Source of the DNA: JAJUFS01 sp964599565
GTDB lineage: Bacteria > Pseudomonadota > Gammaproteobacteria > Natronospirales > JAJUFS01
Assembly (NCBI GenBank): GCA_964599565.1
Contig: CAZRFE010000053.1
Location: 1-16,365, forward strand
Length of the DNA: 16,365 nt
Reading direction: 5' to 3'
The position numbers and the translations under genes were made by a program. This document shows, piece by piece, positions 1 through 6,300 of this stretch. Below the pieces are notes generated by a model, which was given only the letters and a program-made list of their open reading frames with translations, ran no database searches and was not told where the DNA came from. Each line of letters starts with the position of its first letter. The stretch's first letter is position 1.

Positions 1-62
1 CCGCACGCCGCGAGTGCCGCGGACAGAAGAAGAATCGATAGAAGTTCCGCCAAGCGTTTCAT
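1..62 (-). CDS. Start of a lipoprotein gene, cut off by the window edge
   Basis: Only the first 20 codons are present, reading leftwards from an ATG at 60-62. They encode a charged start (MKRLAE), a hydrophobic stretch and a lipobox Leu-Ala-Ala-Cys with the cysteine as residue 20. This is a typical signal peptidase II signal for an outer- or inner-membrane lipoprotein. A purine-rich Shine-Dalgarno-like AGAGAGGG lies about 8 bases upstream of the ATG. The gene follows mdh on the same strand, but the mdh terminator separates them, so it probably has its own promoter in 63-229. The mature protein lies outside the window, so no function can be assigned. Confidence 0.7.
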   Translation of the reverse strand, partial: MKRLAELLSILLLSAALAAC

Positions 63-182
63 GTTCGCGCCCTCTCTTGTGAAAAGGCGGAAATGGTTTC
101 GGGTTGCGGCATCGGGCGGGATAGGGAAATGCCGGACAAGCTGGGGATTGATGACGGAGTTACGCAGAAGCGTGATGCGGTA

Positions 183-201
183 CGTGCAGATGCTCTGCAC
201 G
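183..201. repeat. Perfect 8-bp dyad in the mdh/lipoprotein gap
   Basis: CGTGCAGA at 183-190 and TCTGCACG at 194-201 are perfect inverted arms around a 3-base centre (TGC). The dyad lies between the mdh terminator and the truncated lipoprotein gene, about 120 bases upstream of that gene's ATG. It could be an operator or simply a hairpin. No U-tract follows on either strand, so it is not an obvious terminator. The rest of the gap (63-182 and 202-229) shows no convincing promoter elements to me. Confidence 0.4.
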
Positions 202-229
202 CGAGTGTTCTCTCCTTTTATTGATGCGT

Positions 230-258
230 AAAAAAACGCCCGGCATTGGCCGGGCGTT
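230..258 (-). terminator. Intrinsic terminator of mdh
   Basis: A perfect 10-bp stem (AACGCCCGGC at 235-244 with GCCGGGCGTT at 249-258) encloses a 4-base loop. On the minus strand it is followed by a run of seven U (complement of the A run at 230-236). It begins 23 bases after the mdh stop codon and is oriented to end leftward transcription. The plus-strand side has no U-tract, so termination should be one-way. Confidence 0.92.
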
Positions 259-280
259 CCTGTCTGCGGGAAAGCGCGGG

Positions 281-1255
281 TCAGAGCAGGTCTTTCACGC
301 CGTCGCGCTCTTCGCGCAGTTCCTTTTCCGTTGCGTCCATCTTCTCGCGGCTGAAGGCGTCGATCTCGAGCCCCTGCACGATTTCGTATTCGCCGTTCCT
401 GCAGGTGACGGGATAGGAGTAGATCACGCCTTCCTTGATGCCGTAGGAGCCATCCGACGGCACGGCCATGGAAACGATTTCGCCGTTGGTGCCGAGCGCC
501 CAGCTGCGCATATGGTCGATGGCTGCGGAAGCGGCGGAAGCGGCGGACGATGCACCACGCGCCTTGATGATGGCCGCGCCGCGCTGCTGCACGGTCGGGA
601 TGAAGGTTTCCTTGTACCAGGCATCGTCGACGAGGTTCTTCGCCTTCTCGCCATCGACCGTGCAGTGCGCGATGTCGGGGTACTGCGTGGAGCTGTGGTT
701 GCCCCAGATGATCATTCCGGAGATGTCGTTCACGTGCTTGCCGGTCTTCTCGGCAAGCTGCGCCATCGCGCGGTTGTGATCGAGGCGCGTCATGGCGGTG
801 AAGTTGCGCGGGTTGAGATCCGGTGCGTGTGACATCGCGATCAGCGCGTTGGTGTTCGCGGGGTTGCCGACGACGAGCACCTTGATGTTGCGCGAGGCGT
901 GATCGTTCATCGCCTTTCCTTGCGGCCCGAAGATCTTGCCGTTCGCTTCGAGGAGATCCTTGCGCTCCATGCCGGGACCGCGCGGACGCGCGCCGACGAG
1001 GAGTGCGTAGTCCGTGTCCTTGAACGCGACGTTCACGTCGTCCGTCGCGACGACGCCGGCAAGCAGCGGGAACGCGCAGTCGTTCAGTTCCATCACCACG
1101 CCCTTGAGCGAATCCAGCGCGGGGGTGATTTCCAGCAGCTGCAGGATGACGGGCTGATCCTTGCCGAGCATGTCGCCGGCGGCGATGCGGAAGGCGAGCG
1201 CGTAGCCGATCTGGCCGGCGGCGCCCGTGATGGTGACGCGAACGGGTCTGTTCAT
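281..1255 (-). CDS. mdh: Malate dehydrogenase (NAD-dependent)
   Basis: 324 residues, full length. It catalyses the reversible oxidation of malate to oxaloacetate with NAD+ in the cytosolic TCA cycle. The protein opens with the Rossmann motif GAAGQIGYAL (residues 11-20). Glu42, in LLEITPALDSLKGVVMEL, sits where acidic residues select NAD over NADP. The substrate-binding arginines are visible at Arg92 and Arg98 (GARPRGPGMERKDL) and Arg162. Asn131 lies in GNPANTNAL. The catalytic pair is Asp159 (TRLDHNRA) and His187 (WGNHSSTQYPD). This is the long form resembling Thermus and cytosolic MDH, not the shorter E. coli type. The ATG is preceded by CAGGGA about 9 bases upstream. A TTAAAAT (complement of 1296-1302) about 40 bases upstream could be a -10 element, so mdh may be transcribed separately from the sigma unit. 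A strong terminator follows. Confidence 0.97.
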   Translation of the reverse strand: MNRPVRVTITGAAGQIGYALAFRIAAGDMLGKDQPVILQLLEITPALDSLKGVVMELNDCAFPLLAGVVATDDVNVAFKDTDYALLVGARPRGPGMERKDLLEANGKIFGPQGKAMNDHASRNIKVLVVGNPANTNALIAMSHAPDLNPRNFTAMTRLDHNRAMAQLAEKTGKHVNDISGMIIWGNHSSTQYPDIAHCTVDGEKAKNLVDDAWYKETFIPTVQQRGAAIIKARGASSAASAASAAIDHMRSWALGTNGEIVSMAVPSDGSYGIKEGVIYSYPVTCRNGEYEIVQGLEIDAFSREKMDATEKELREERDGVKDLL

Positions 1256-1336
1256 GAGTGGATCCCTGAGCGTTGCGTGAATGGGAAAGGCGCGAATTTT
1301 AACACCGCGGCCGGCGCGGCGCAGGCGGGCGCGACG

Positions 1337-1984
1337 TCATTTCCGCGGTGGCGCTTCCGCGGCGAGATCGTCGAGCGTGAAATCCGCGTCTCGCCCGAAG
1401 CGCTGGCGGAAGTCTTCCAGCAGCGCTGTGGCCAGCGGTTCGCGGCCCGCGGCGCGCAGCGCGAGGAGACGGCGCCGCCAGGTTGCTTCGTCCGCATCGC
1501 GCAGTTCCTCGCGCAGCGTGCGCAGCGCGTCGGGATTCACCGGCGGCGCCTGCCCGGCCTTGAGGGCGGCGCGCGGTTCGGGACGCGCGCCGGCGTGGTC
1601 CTGGCTCGCCATGTACTGCTCGGGCTCGCCTGCGGGCCGCGGTGCGGGCGCCGCCACCATCGGTCGTGCGCGCCGCGCCGCCGATTCACGCTCCGCGTGT
1701 ATTTCCCGCGCCTTTTGTTCCGCTTCTTCGCTGGCGACGCGCATCGCGCTTTCCTGCATTGCCACCGGCGCGGGCGCGTCGACCAGTAGCGCGGGCACGA
1801 GCACGATGGCAAGGCCGATGCATGCCGCGCCAGCGAGCGCCGCACTCCACGCACCGAGCCGCCGCGGCGCTATGCGGCGGCGCGCGGCATTGCGAATGGC
1901 GGCGTCAACTTCCGCGCGCGGTTCGTGCCTGGCGAGCCTTGCGTACTCGTCGCGCAGCCGTTCGATGTCGTCCCGCTCAGCCAT
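1337..1984 (-). CDS. Probable one-pass membrane anti-sigma factor
   Basis: 215 residues. I do not recognise a named family by sequence. The case rests on architecture and position. There is a short charged cytosolic N-terminus (1-43), one hydrophobic segment (about 45-68, GAWSAALAGAACIGLAIVL) and a periplasmic part. That part has an Ala/Glu/Arg-rich, probably helical stretch (72-107), a Pro-rich linker and a helical C-terminal region (about 150-205). The ATG lies inside the 3' end of the ECF sigma gene with an 8-base overlap and an internal GAGG, suggesting translational coupling. Known anti-sigma factors are often encoded just downstream of their sigma factor with this topology. The N-terminus has no HxxxCxxC zinc motif, so it is not a classical ZAS-domain protein. 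Binding to the sigma factor is an inference. Confidence 0.6.
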   Translation of the reverse strand: MAERDDIERLRDEYARLARHEPRAEVDAAIRNAARRRIAPRRLGAWSAALAGAACIGLAIVLVPALLVDAPAPVAMQESAMRVASEEAEQKAREIHAERESAARRARPMVAAPAPRPAGEPEQYMASQDHAGARPEPRAALKAGQAPPVNPDALRTLREELRDADEATWRRRLLALRAAGREPLATALLEDFRQRFGRDADFTLDDLAAEAPPRK

Positions 1985-2576
1985 TCGTGACCTCGTCGCG
2001 TTCGTCTGTGAGCATTGCCCGCAGCTTTTCCATTCCGTAACGCAGTCTTGTCTTCACCGTTTCGCGGTTCGCGCCTGTTACCTGCGCGAGCTCATCGAGG
2101 CTTAAGTCCGCTTCGAGTTTCAGCAGCACGGCTTCGCGCTGCAACGCCGGCAAGGCGGCAAGTGCGCGTTGCCAGCGTGCGCGAATTTCATCGCTTTGCG
2201 CGCGCCGCTCCGGCTGCATCCGCCCATCGCTGCCGGCGCCGAGCAGCGCGTCGTCGTCCGCGACGTGCAGGGATTCGACGACACCAAGATGACGCCAGCG
2301 GTCGGTGAGGCAGTTGCGCGCGATGCGGTAAAGCCACGGCGTGAATGCCTGGTTCGCGTCGTAGCGTTCGAGGTGGCGAATCACCTTCAGCCAGGTTTCC
2401 TGGAACACCTCTTCAACGTCCTGGCGGCGCCGGCCGCTGTGGTTCATGAGAAATCCGAACAGCGGTACGCGGTGACGTGCGTAGAGTGCATCGAACGCGC
2501 GCGCGTCGCCTCGGCGGTAGCGGCGCACGAGTTCGGCGTCGCTGGCAGGTTCATTGTCGGCGGCAGGATCGCGCAT
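1977..2576 (-). CDS. ECF-family RNA polymerase sigma factor
   Basis: 199 residues, typical of group 4 (ECF) sigma factors. Region 2 spans about residues 14-95 and contains the core-binding and -10-recognition helices (DVEEVFQETWLKVIRHLERY, then FTPWLYRIARNCLTDRWR). After a linker (100-130), region 4 covers about 133-187, with the helix-turn-helix DLSLDELAQVTGANRETVKT binding the -35 element. There are no regions 1 or 3. It is the second gene of the vWA-sigma-membrane protein unit, 42 bases downstream of the vWA gene and overlapping the next gene by 8 bases. The start is an ATG after a weak ribosome site, and a small inverted repeat lies just upstream. It probably directs the operon itself and envelope genes, but the regulon is not visible here. 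Confidence 0.93.
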   Translation of the reverse strand: MRDPAADNEPASDAELVRRYRRGDARAFDALYARHRVPLFGFLMNHSGRRRQDVEEVFQETWLKVIRHLERYDANQAFTPWLYRIARNCLTDRWRHLGVVESLHVADDDALLGAGSDGRMQPERRAQSDEIRARWQRALAALPALQREAVLLKLEADLSLDELAQVTGANRETVKTRLRYGMEKLRAMLTDERDEVTNG

Positions 2577-2580
2577 GCGC

Positions 2581-2600
2581 GCAGCCTAGACCACGGCTGC
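2581..2600 (-). repeat. Small hairpin just before the sigma-factor start codon
   Basis: GCAGCC (2581-2586) and GGCTGC (2595-2600) form a 6-bp inverted repeat around an 8-base loop, within the 42-base gap between the vWA and sigma genes. On the transcribed strand it ends only 4 bases before the ATG at 2574-2576, where the Shine-Dalgarno sequence should be. No good Shine-Dalgarno sequence is seen. It might hold down translation of the sigma factor, but a stem this short in GC-rich DNA can occur by chance. Confidence 0.35.
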
Positions 2601-2618
2601 GCGACATGCACGGGCGGT

Positions 2619-4334
2619 TTAATCCGCGCGCTGCGCGACGGACGGGGCGCCGGCATCCAGCGAATCCGCGAGCGCGACCAGTTGCAGGAATTCGCCGCGG
2701 TAGCCGTGGCGGTCTTCGCCGCGCGCGTCATGCACCAGCGTGCGGATGTCCCCGTAGCCGAAGCTGCCGAGATATTTGCCGCCGCGCAGCTTCTGGCCGA
2801 ATGCCGCGACCGCCGCCGCGAACCGGAAATCCGCGTCGGTGCTTTCGAGTGCGACTTCCTGGCCGAGCGTGACGGGCCGTTCAAGCAGCCGGCTTTCGGT
2901 TTCGCCCGGCAGCTTGTAGCGCAGCTTGAGGAAGGCGAGTTCCGCGTCTGCGCGATGCTGCGCCAGTGCGCGCGGATGATTCGCGCCGTAACGCAGGTCA
3001 TCGACGCGGCGCGCATCGCTGCCGTTCAGCACGATCTCGTACAGCGCAGTCACCGCGTGACCTGCACCGATGTCGCCGGCATCGACCTTGTCGTTGTTGA
3101 AATCCTCGCGCTCGAGCATGCGGTTCTCGTAGCCGATGAGCCGGTACTCCGCGACGAGGGCGGGGTTGAACTCGATCTGCGCCTTCACGTCGTTCGCGAT
3201 CACGAACAGCGTGCTCGACATCTCCGTGACGAGCAGCTTCTGCGCCTCACGCACGGTGTCGATGTACGCATGGTTGCCGTTGCCCTTGTCGGCGAGCTGT
3301 TCCATCAGGTGGTCGTTGTAGTTGCCGGCGCCGAAGCCAAGCGTGGTGAGCGTGATGCCGGAGTCGCGTTCGCGTTCGACGAGATCGATGAGTTCCTCGA
3401 AGTTCACCGTGCCCACATTGAAATCGCCATCCGTCGCGAGCAGCACGCGGTTGATGCCGTCCTTGATGAAGGCCTGCCTCGCCATGTCATACGCAAGACG
3501 GATGCCGTCGGCGCCGTTGGTCGATCCGCCGGCCGTGAGCCCGGAAAGCGCGGCGCGGATTTCGCCCTTGCGATCGCCCGGGGTCGGCGCGAGCACGATG
3601 CCGGATGAGCCGGCGTAAACGACGAGGCTGATGCGATCGCGTGCGTCGAGCTGGTTCACGAGCAACCCGAGGCCTTGCTTCAGCAGGTCGAGCTTGTCCG
3701 GCGACTGCATGGAGCCTGAGACGTCGACGAGGAACACGAGGTTCGCCGCGGGGCGTTCGCTGCGCGCGATCTCGTAACCCTTGAGACCGACGCGCAACAG
3801 CAGTGCGCGTTCGTTCCACGGCGCCGGCGCGAGCGTGGTCGTGACGCTGAACGGCGCCTCGCGCGAGGCGGGTGTGGCGTAGGCGTAATCGAAGTAGTTG
3901 ATCATTTCCTCGACGCGCACGGCGTCCGCCGGCGGCAGGCGGCCTTCGTTCAGCCAGCGGCGCAGGTTCGCATAGCTGCCGGTATCGACATCCACGCTGA
4001 AGGTCGACACCGGGTTCTCCGCCGCGAGACGCACGGGGTTGTCGTCGCGATGCGCGTAGTTCTCGCGGTCGAGCGGTTCGGATGGCCAGGGGTGTGCGCC
4101 GGGCGGCGGCGCGTACGCCACCATCGGCCGGGATTTGCGTTCGGCAAGCACGCGAGCGGTTGCCGCCCACGCATCCTGTTCCTGTGCGGCGATGTGCTGC
4201 GCTTCGGCGCGCTGCGCGAGTTCGGCCAGCCGGTCTTCATCCGGTTCGGTCAGCGGTTTCGCGCAGGCCGTGAGCACGAGCAGCGCGATGGCGCAGCTCG
4301 CGAGAAAGCTGCCGGCGAGGGGACGGACATTCAT
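2619..4334 (-). CDS. YfbK-like von Willebrand factor A domain lipoprotein
   Basis: 571 residues. A signal peptide ends in a lipobox Leu-Thr-Ala-Cys with the cysteine at residue 24. A charged, Pro-rich linker follows (25-100), then the conserved vWF-A N-terminal region of this family (about 105-165: NPVSTFSVDVDTGSYANLR, VEEMINYFDY). The vWA domain spans about 197-375 with an intact metal site: Asp204, Ser206 and Ser208 in DVSGSM, Thr272 in GGSTNGADG, and Asp302 in TDGDFNVG. The C-terminal domain (about 385-560) matches the YfbK C-terminal type (NDKVDAGDIGAGHAVTALYE). Such proteins bind divalent cations and usually mediate protein contacts in the cell envelope; the exact role is unknown. It is the first gene of the unit with the ECF sigma factor, a recurrent pairing that suggests it is both regulon member and possible sensor. 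AAGGAG lies 7 bases before the ATG. Confidence 0.9.
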   Translation of the reverse strand: MNVRPLAGSFLASCAIALLVLTACAKPLTEPDEDRLAELAQRAEAQHIAAQEQDAWAATARVLAERKSRPMVAYAPPPGAHPWPSEPLDRENYAHRDDNPVRLAAENPVSTFSVDVDTGSYANLRRWLNEGRLPPADAVRVEEMINYFDYAYATPASREAPFSVTTTLAPAPWNERALLLRVGLKGYEIARSERPAANLVFLVDVSGSMQSPDKLDLLKQGLGLLVNQLDARDRISLVVYAGSSGIVLAPTPGDRKGEIRAALSGLTAGGSTNGADGIRLAYDMARQAFIKDGINRVLLATDGDFNVGTVNFEELIDLVERERDSGITLTTLGFGAGNYNDHLMEQLADKGNGNHAYIDTVREAQKLLVTEMSSTLFVIANDVKAQIEFNPALVAEYRLIGYENRMLEREDFNNDKVDAGDIGAGHAVTALYEIVLNGSDARRVDDLRYGANHPRALAQHRADAELAFLKLRYKLPGETESRLLERPVTLGQEVALESTDADFRFAAAVAAFGQKLRGGKYLGSFGYGDIRTLVHDARGEDRHGYRGEFLQLVALADSLDAGAPSVAQRAD

Positions 4335-4382
4335 GACGGTTCTCCTTCTGTCCGGCGCCGGGAATGGCGCCTCTGGAGGGGA

Positions 4383-4412
4383 ATACGGATGAAGGCGGCG
4401 AAAGGGGTGATC
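4383..4412 (-). promoter_or_regulatory. Possible ECF-type promoter of the vWA-sigma unit
   Basis: On the minus strand, GATCACCCC (complement of 4404-4412) is followed after roughly 16 bases by CGTAT (complement of 4383-4387), about 50 bases upstream of the vWA ATG. The arrangement resembles a -35/-10 pair of the ECF type, and ECF operons are commonly self-activated. No good sigma-70 promoter is visible for this gene. The match rests on spacing and general resemblance only. Confidence 0.22.
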
Positions 4413-4439
4413 CGCGAGAGGCGTGTTGCGGGAGCGGCC

Positions 4440-4465
4440 GTAGGAGCGGCTTCAGCCGCTCCTAC
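4440..4465. repeat. REP-like palindrome (GTAGGAGCGGC type)
   Basis: GTAGGAGCGGC (4440-4450) and GCCGCTCCTAC (4455-4465) are perfect 11-bp inverted arms around TTCA. This belongs to the abundant extragenic GTAGGAGCGGC repeats of Xanthomonadales and some other gammaproteobacteria. A partial copy of the left arm (GGAGCGGCC, 4431-4439) lies directly before it. It sits in the 284-base divergent region 4335-4618, between the vWA gene and the ABC operon, not at a gene end where it could serve as a terminator. No transposase is nearby. Confidence 0.8.
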
Positions 4466-4538
4466 ATGGGGCGTTGAAATAAATATCGAATGAATTCAAT
4501 AAATTATGGTTCCAGCAAAAAAAATTTCTCCTGCAGGC

Positions 4539-4566
4539 TTGCTTTCCAGTATGTTGGTGTTATAGT
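4539..4566 (+). promoter_or_regulatory. Candidate sigma-70 promoter of the GntR/ABC operon
   Basis: TTGCTT (4539-4544) and TATAGT (4561-4566) are spaced by 16 bases. The -10 matches the consensus at five of six positions and the -35 at three. The surroundings are AT-rich compared with the window. Transcription would start near 4573, giving a leader of about 45 bases before the ATG at 4619. The -10 hexamer lies inside the operator-like dyad 4556-4579, an arrangement expected for repression. Confidence 0.6.
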
Positions 4567-4579
4567 TAGCTACAACACC
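4556..4579. promoter_or_regulatory. Probable YtrA/GntR operator
   Basis: GGTGTT (4556-4561) and AACACC (4574-4579) are perfect inverted arms separated by 12 bases, which is the layout GGTG-N16-CACC. I recall this arrangement for YtrA-subfamily GntR regulators of Xanthomonas, but could not check it. The inner part keeps partial symmetry (TAG near 4563, CTA near 4570). The dyad covers the -10 element of the candidate promoter and lies about 500 bases upstream of the GntR gene in the same operon. The natural reading is autorepression by steric block of RNA polymerase. Confidence 0.68.
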
Positions 4580-4589
4580 GCTTCGGTAA

Positions 4590-4611
4590 GAGCGGGGAAC
4601 CGCTCGAGGAG
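4590..4611 (+). promoter_or_regulatory. Leader hairpin next to a strong ribosome binding site
   Basis: GAGCGG (4590-4595) and CCGCTC (4600-4605) can pair around GGAA in the operon leader. They abut the Shine-Dalgarno GAGGAG (4606-4611), which lies 7 bases before the ATG at 4619. The hairpin leaves the ribosome site free and might protect the 5' end or modulate initiation. The strong ribosome site is what fixes the start of the first gene at 4619. Confidence 0.5.
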
Positions 4612-4618
4612 TTGCAAG

Positions 4619-5023
4619 ATGAAACGCAAGAACCTGTATCTCTGTGTCCTGGCCGCGACGCTGCTCGGCGCAGGCACGGCGCAAGGCGCCACGCTGGAGG
4701 ATTCGATCCGCGCACAGGCGCTGGATGCCAGCACCATGATCCGCGAGGAAATGCGCACCGACCTGCATGCCACGCCGTACGTGCTGGACGTGCCGGGCGT
4801 GGAGATCGGCGACATCAAGCTTGTCGACAGCGACGTGCGTCCCGACCCCGAGGAGCGTGCACGGTCCGTGCTTGAGACTACATCCATGGATCTGCGCGAT
4901 GCACTGCGGCGCGATCTCGTAATCAAGGCGCTGTCGGCGCCGGGAATGTTCGGCGTCTACCGTTATCTCTCCGGCTATGCCGCGGAGTCGGCGCTGAAGG
5001 CGGCCATCACCGTCGCCGAATAA
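4619..5023 (+). CDS. Small exported protein of unknown function, first gene of the ABC operon
   Basis: 134 residues, family not recognised. Residues 1-24 form a signal peptide: MKRKN, a hydrophobic core (LYLCVLAATLLGAG), and a probable signal peptidase I site after Ala-Gln-Gly or just beyond. The mature part of about 110 residues has one short hydrophobic stretch near the C-terminus (about 107-132) and no cysteine. It looks mostly helical, with acidic patches (VEIGDIKLVDSDVRPDPEE), and is probably periplasmic. An in-frame upstream start at 4490 exists but would run through the promoter and operator. The ATG at 4619, with GAGGAG 7 bases upstream and a clean signal peptide, is clearly better. 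A 54-base gap separates it from the GntR gene. Being first in the operon, it should be the most strongly induced product, perhaps a partner or substrate of the transporter. Confidence 0.82.
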   Translation: MKRKNLYLCVLAATLLGAGTAQGATLEDSIRAQALDASTMIREEMRTDLHATPYVLDVPGVEIGDIKLVDSDVRPDPEERARSVLETTSMDLRDALRRDLVIKALSAPGMFGVYRYLSGYAAESALKAAITVAE

Positions 5024-5077
5024 GGGACGAATGGCAGAACGCCGGCGACGTTCGGCGCATGACTGGAGGTCCGGACA

Positions 5078-5446
5078 ATGGATCCGAACTGGAATGACAA
5101 CCAGCCGATTTATCGGCAACTGCGAGACAAGGTGGTCGCGATGATTCTCGAAGGTGCACTGAAGGACGGCGACGCGCTCCCGTCGGTGCGCAGCGTCGCT
5201 GCGGATTTCCAACTCAACCCGCTGACCGTGATGAAGGGTTACCAGGAACTCGTCGATGAGAATCTCGTCGAGAAGCGCCGCGGGCTCGGCATGTTCGTGC
5301 GCGAAGGCGCGTGCAACAAGCTGATGTACAACGAACGCGACCGTTTCATCCAGGAAGAATGGCCGAAGATCGTGCAGACCATCCAGCGCCTCGGACTTGA
5401 TCCGCAGGAGCTGCTGGCTGACGTGAAAGAGGGGGACGGGAAATGA
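5078..5446 (+). CDS. GntR-family transcriptional regulator, YtrA subfamily
   Basis: 122 residues. Residues 1-75 form the GntR winged helix: PIYRQLRDKVVAMILEGAL, then DALPSVRSVAADFQLNPLTV, where the recognition helix lies, then KGYQELVDENLVEKRRGLGMFV for the wing. Only a short helical tail (about 80-122) follows. There is no FadR, HutC or aminotransferase-like effector domain, which marks the short YtrA class. That class is typically linked to ABC transporter genes, as here. GGAGG lies 8 bases before the ATG. The last four bases overlap the ATP-binding gene (ATGA), so the two are translationally coupled. It probably represses the operon through the dyad 4556-4579. The inducing signal is unknown. 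In other bacteria, YtrA regulators respond to cell-wall-active compounds or envelope stress. Confidence 0.93.
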   Translation: MDPNWNDNQPIYRQLRDKVVAMILEGALKDGDALPSVRSVAADFQLNPLTVMKGYQELVDENLVEKRRGLGMFVREGACNKLMYNERDRFIQEEWPKIVQTIQRLGLDPQELLADVKEGDGK

Positions 5447-6300
5447 CCGCGCTGGTAAAGGCCAGAGGCCTCACGAAACGTTACGGCAACCAGGTCGCGC
5501 TCGATCACGCCGACTTCCAGATCAATGAAGGTTGCATCGTCGGGTTGATCGGCCCGAACGGCGCCGGCAAGACCTCCGCGCTGAAGGCGATCCTCGGACT
5601 CACGGATTACGAAGGCGAGCTTGAAGTGCTCGGCATGGATCCGAAGCGCAACCGCGCAGGAATCATGCAGGAAGTATGCTTCATCGCCGATGTCGCCGTG
5701 CTGCCGCGCTGGATCCGCGTGAACCAGGTGATCGAGTTCGTCGGCCGCACGCATCCCCGCTTCAACGAAGAGAAATGCCGCGAGTTCCTCTCACGCTCGA
5801 ACGTGCGCGAGAACAAGCGTGTCGGCCAGCTCTCGAAGGGCATGATCGTGCAGCTGCACCTTGCGATCGTCATGGCGATCGACGCGCGCCTGCTGGTGCT
5901 CGACGAGCCGACGCTCGGCCTCGACATTCTCTACCGCAAGGAGTTCTACAGCTCGCTGCTCGCGGACTACTTCGACGACTCGCGCACCATTCTCGTGACG
6001 ACGCACCAGGTCGAGGAGATCGAGAAGATCCTCACGCACCTGATGTTCATCCGCCAGGGGAAGATCATTCTCGATGACAGCATGGAAACCGTCGGCCAGA
6101 ACTACACGGAAGTGCTGGTAGCGCCCGACAACGCGAATGCCGCACGTGAACTCAATCCGCTGCATGAGCGCGACGTGTTCGGCAAGAAGCTGTTCCTGTT
6201 CGAAGGCGTCGCGCGCAGCAGCCTGCTCGAACTCGGCGAACTGCACACGCCAAGCGTCGCCGACCTGTTCGTGGCGAAGATGAAAGGAGCCCGCGCATGA
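5443..6300 (+). CDS. ABC transporter ATP-binding protein
   Basis: 285 residues, cytosolic nucleotide-binding subunit. Walker A is GPNGAGKT (37-44). The signature is LSKGM (130-134), a variant of LSGGQ. Walker B is LLVLDEP (150-156), followed by the D-loop GLD and the switch histidine at 189 (TTHQVEE). The position where the Q-loop glutamine normally sits reads CFIADVAVLPRW, so the usual Gln appears absent. This is seen in some drug/lantibiotic-type (YtrB-like) exporters. A C-terminal extension (about 215-285) follows the core domain. It overlaps both neighbours by four bases (regulator and permease) and must work with the permease at 6297. The substrate cannot be told from sequence. The family and regulator suggest export or envelope-directed work, not nutrient import, and no solute-binding protein is encoded nearby. 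Confidence 0.95.
   Translation: MTALVKARGLTKRYGNQVALDHADFQINEGCIVGLIGPNGAGKTSALKAILGLTDYEGELEVLGMDPKRNRAGIMQEVCFIADVAVLPRWIRVNQVIEFVGRTHPRFNEEKCREFLSRSNVRENKRVGQLSKGMIVQLHLAIVMAIDARLLVLDEPTLGLDILYRKEFYSSLLADYFDDSRTILVTTHQVEEIEKILTHLMFIRQGKIILDDSMETVGQNYTEVLVAPDNANAARELNPLHERDVFGKKLFLFEGVARSSLLELGELHTPSVADLFVAKMKGARA

Noticed and set aside
537..548. Short GCGGAAGCGG-type repeats inside mdh
   Set aside because: They reflect an Ala/Ser-rich stretch (ASSAASAASAA) of the enzyme in GC-rich codons, not a DNA repeat element.
2169..3608. 479-codon plus-strand open frame opposite the sigma and vWA genes
   Set aside because: It is a shadow of two recognisable genes, without a start signal or recognisable domain.
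4490..4618. 43-residue N-terminal extension of the small exported protein
   Set aside because: It would translate the promoter, operator and Shine-Dalgarno region and bury the signal peptide; the ATG at 4619 is better.
4496..5212. 238-codon minus-strand frame overlapping the small exported protein
   Set aside because: There is no ribosome site or motif, and it spans the operator region and the start of the GntR gene antisense.
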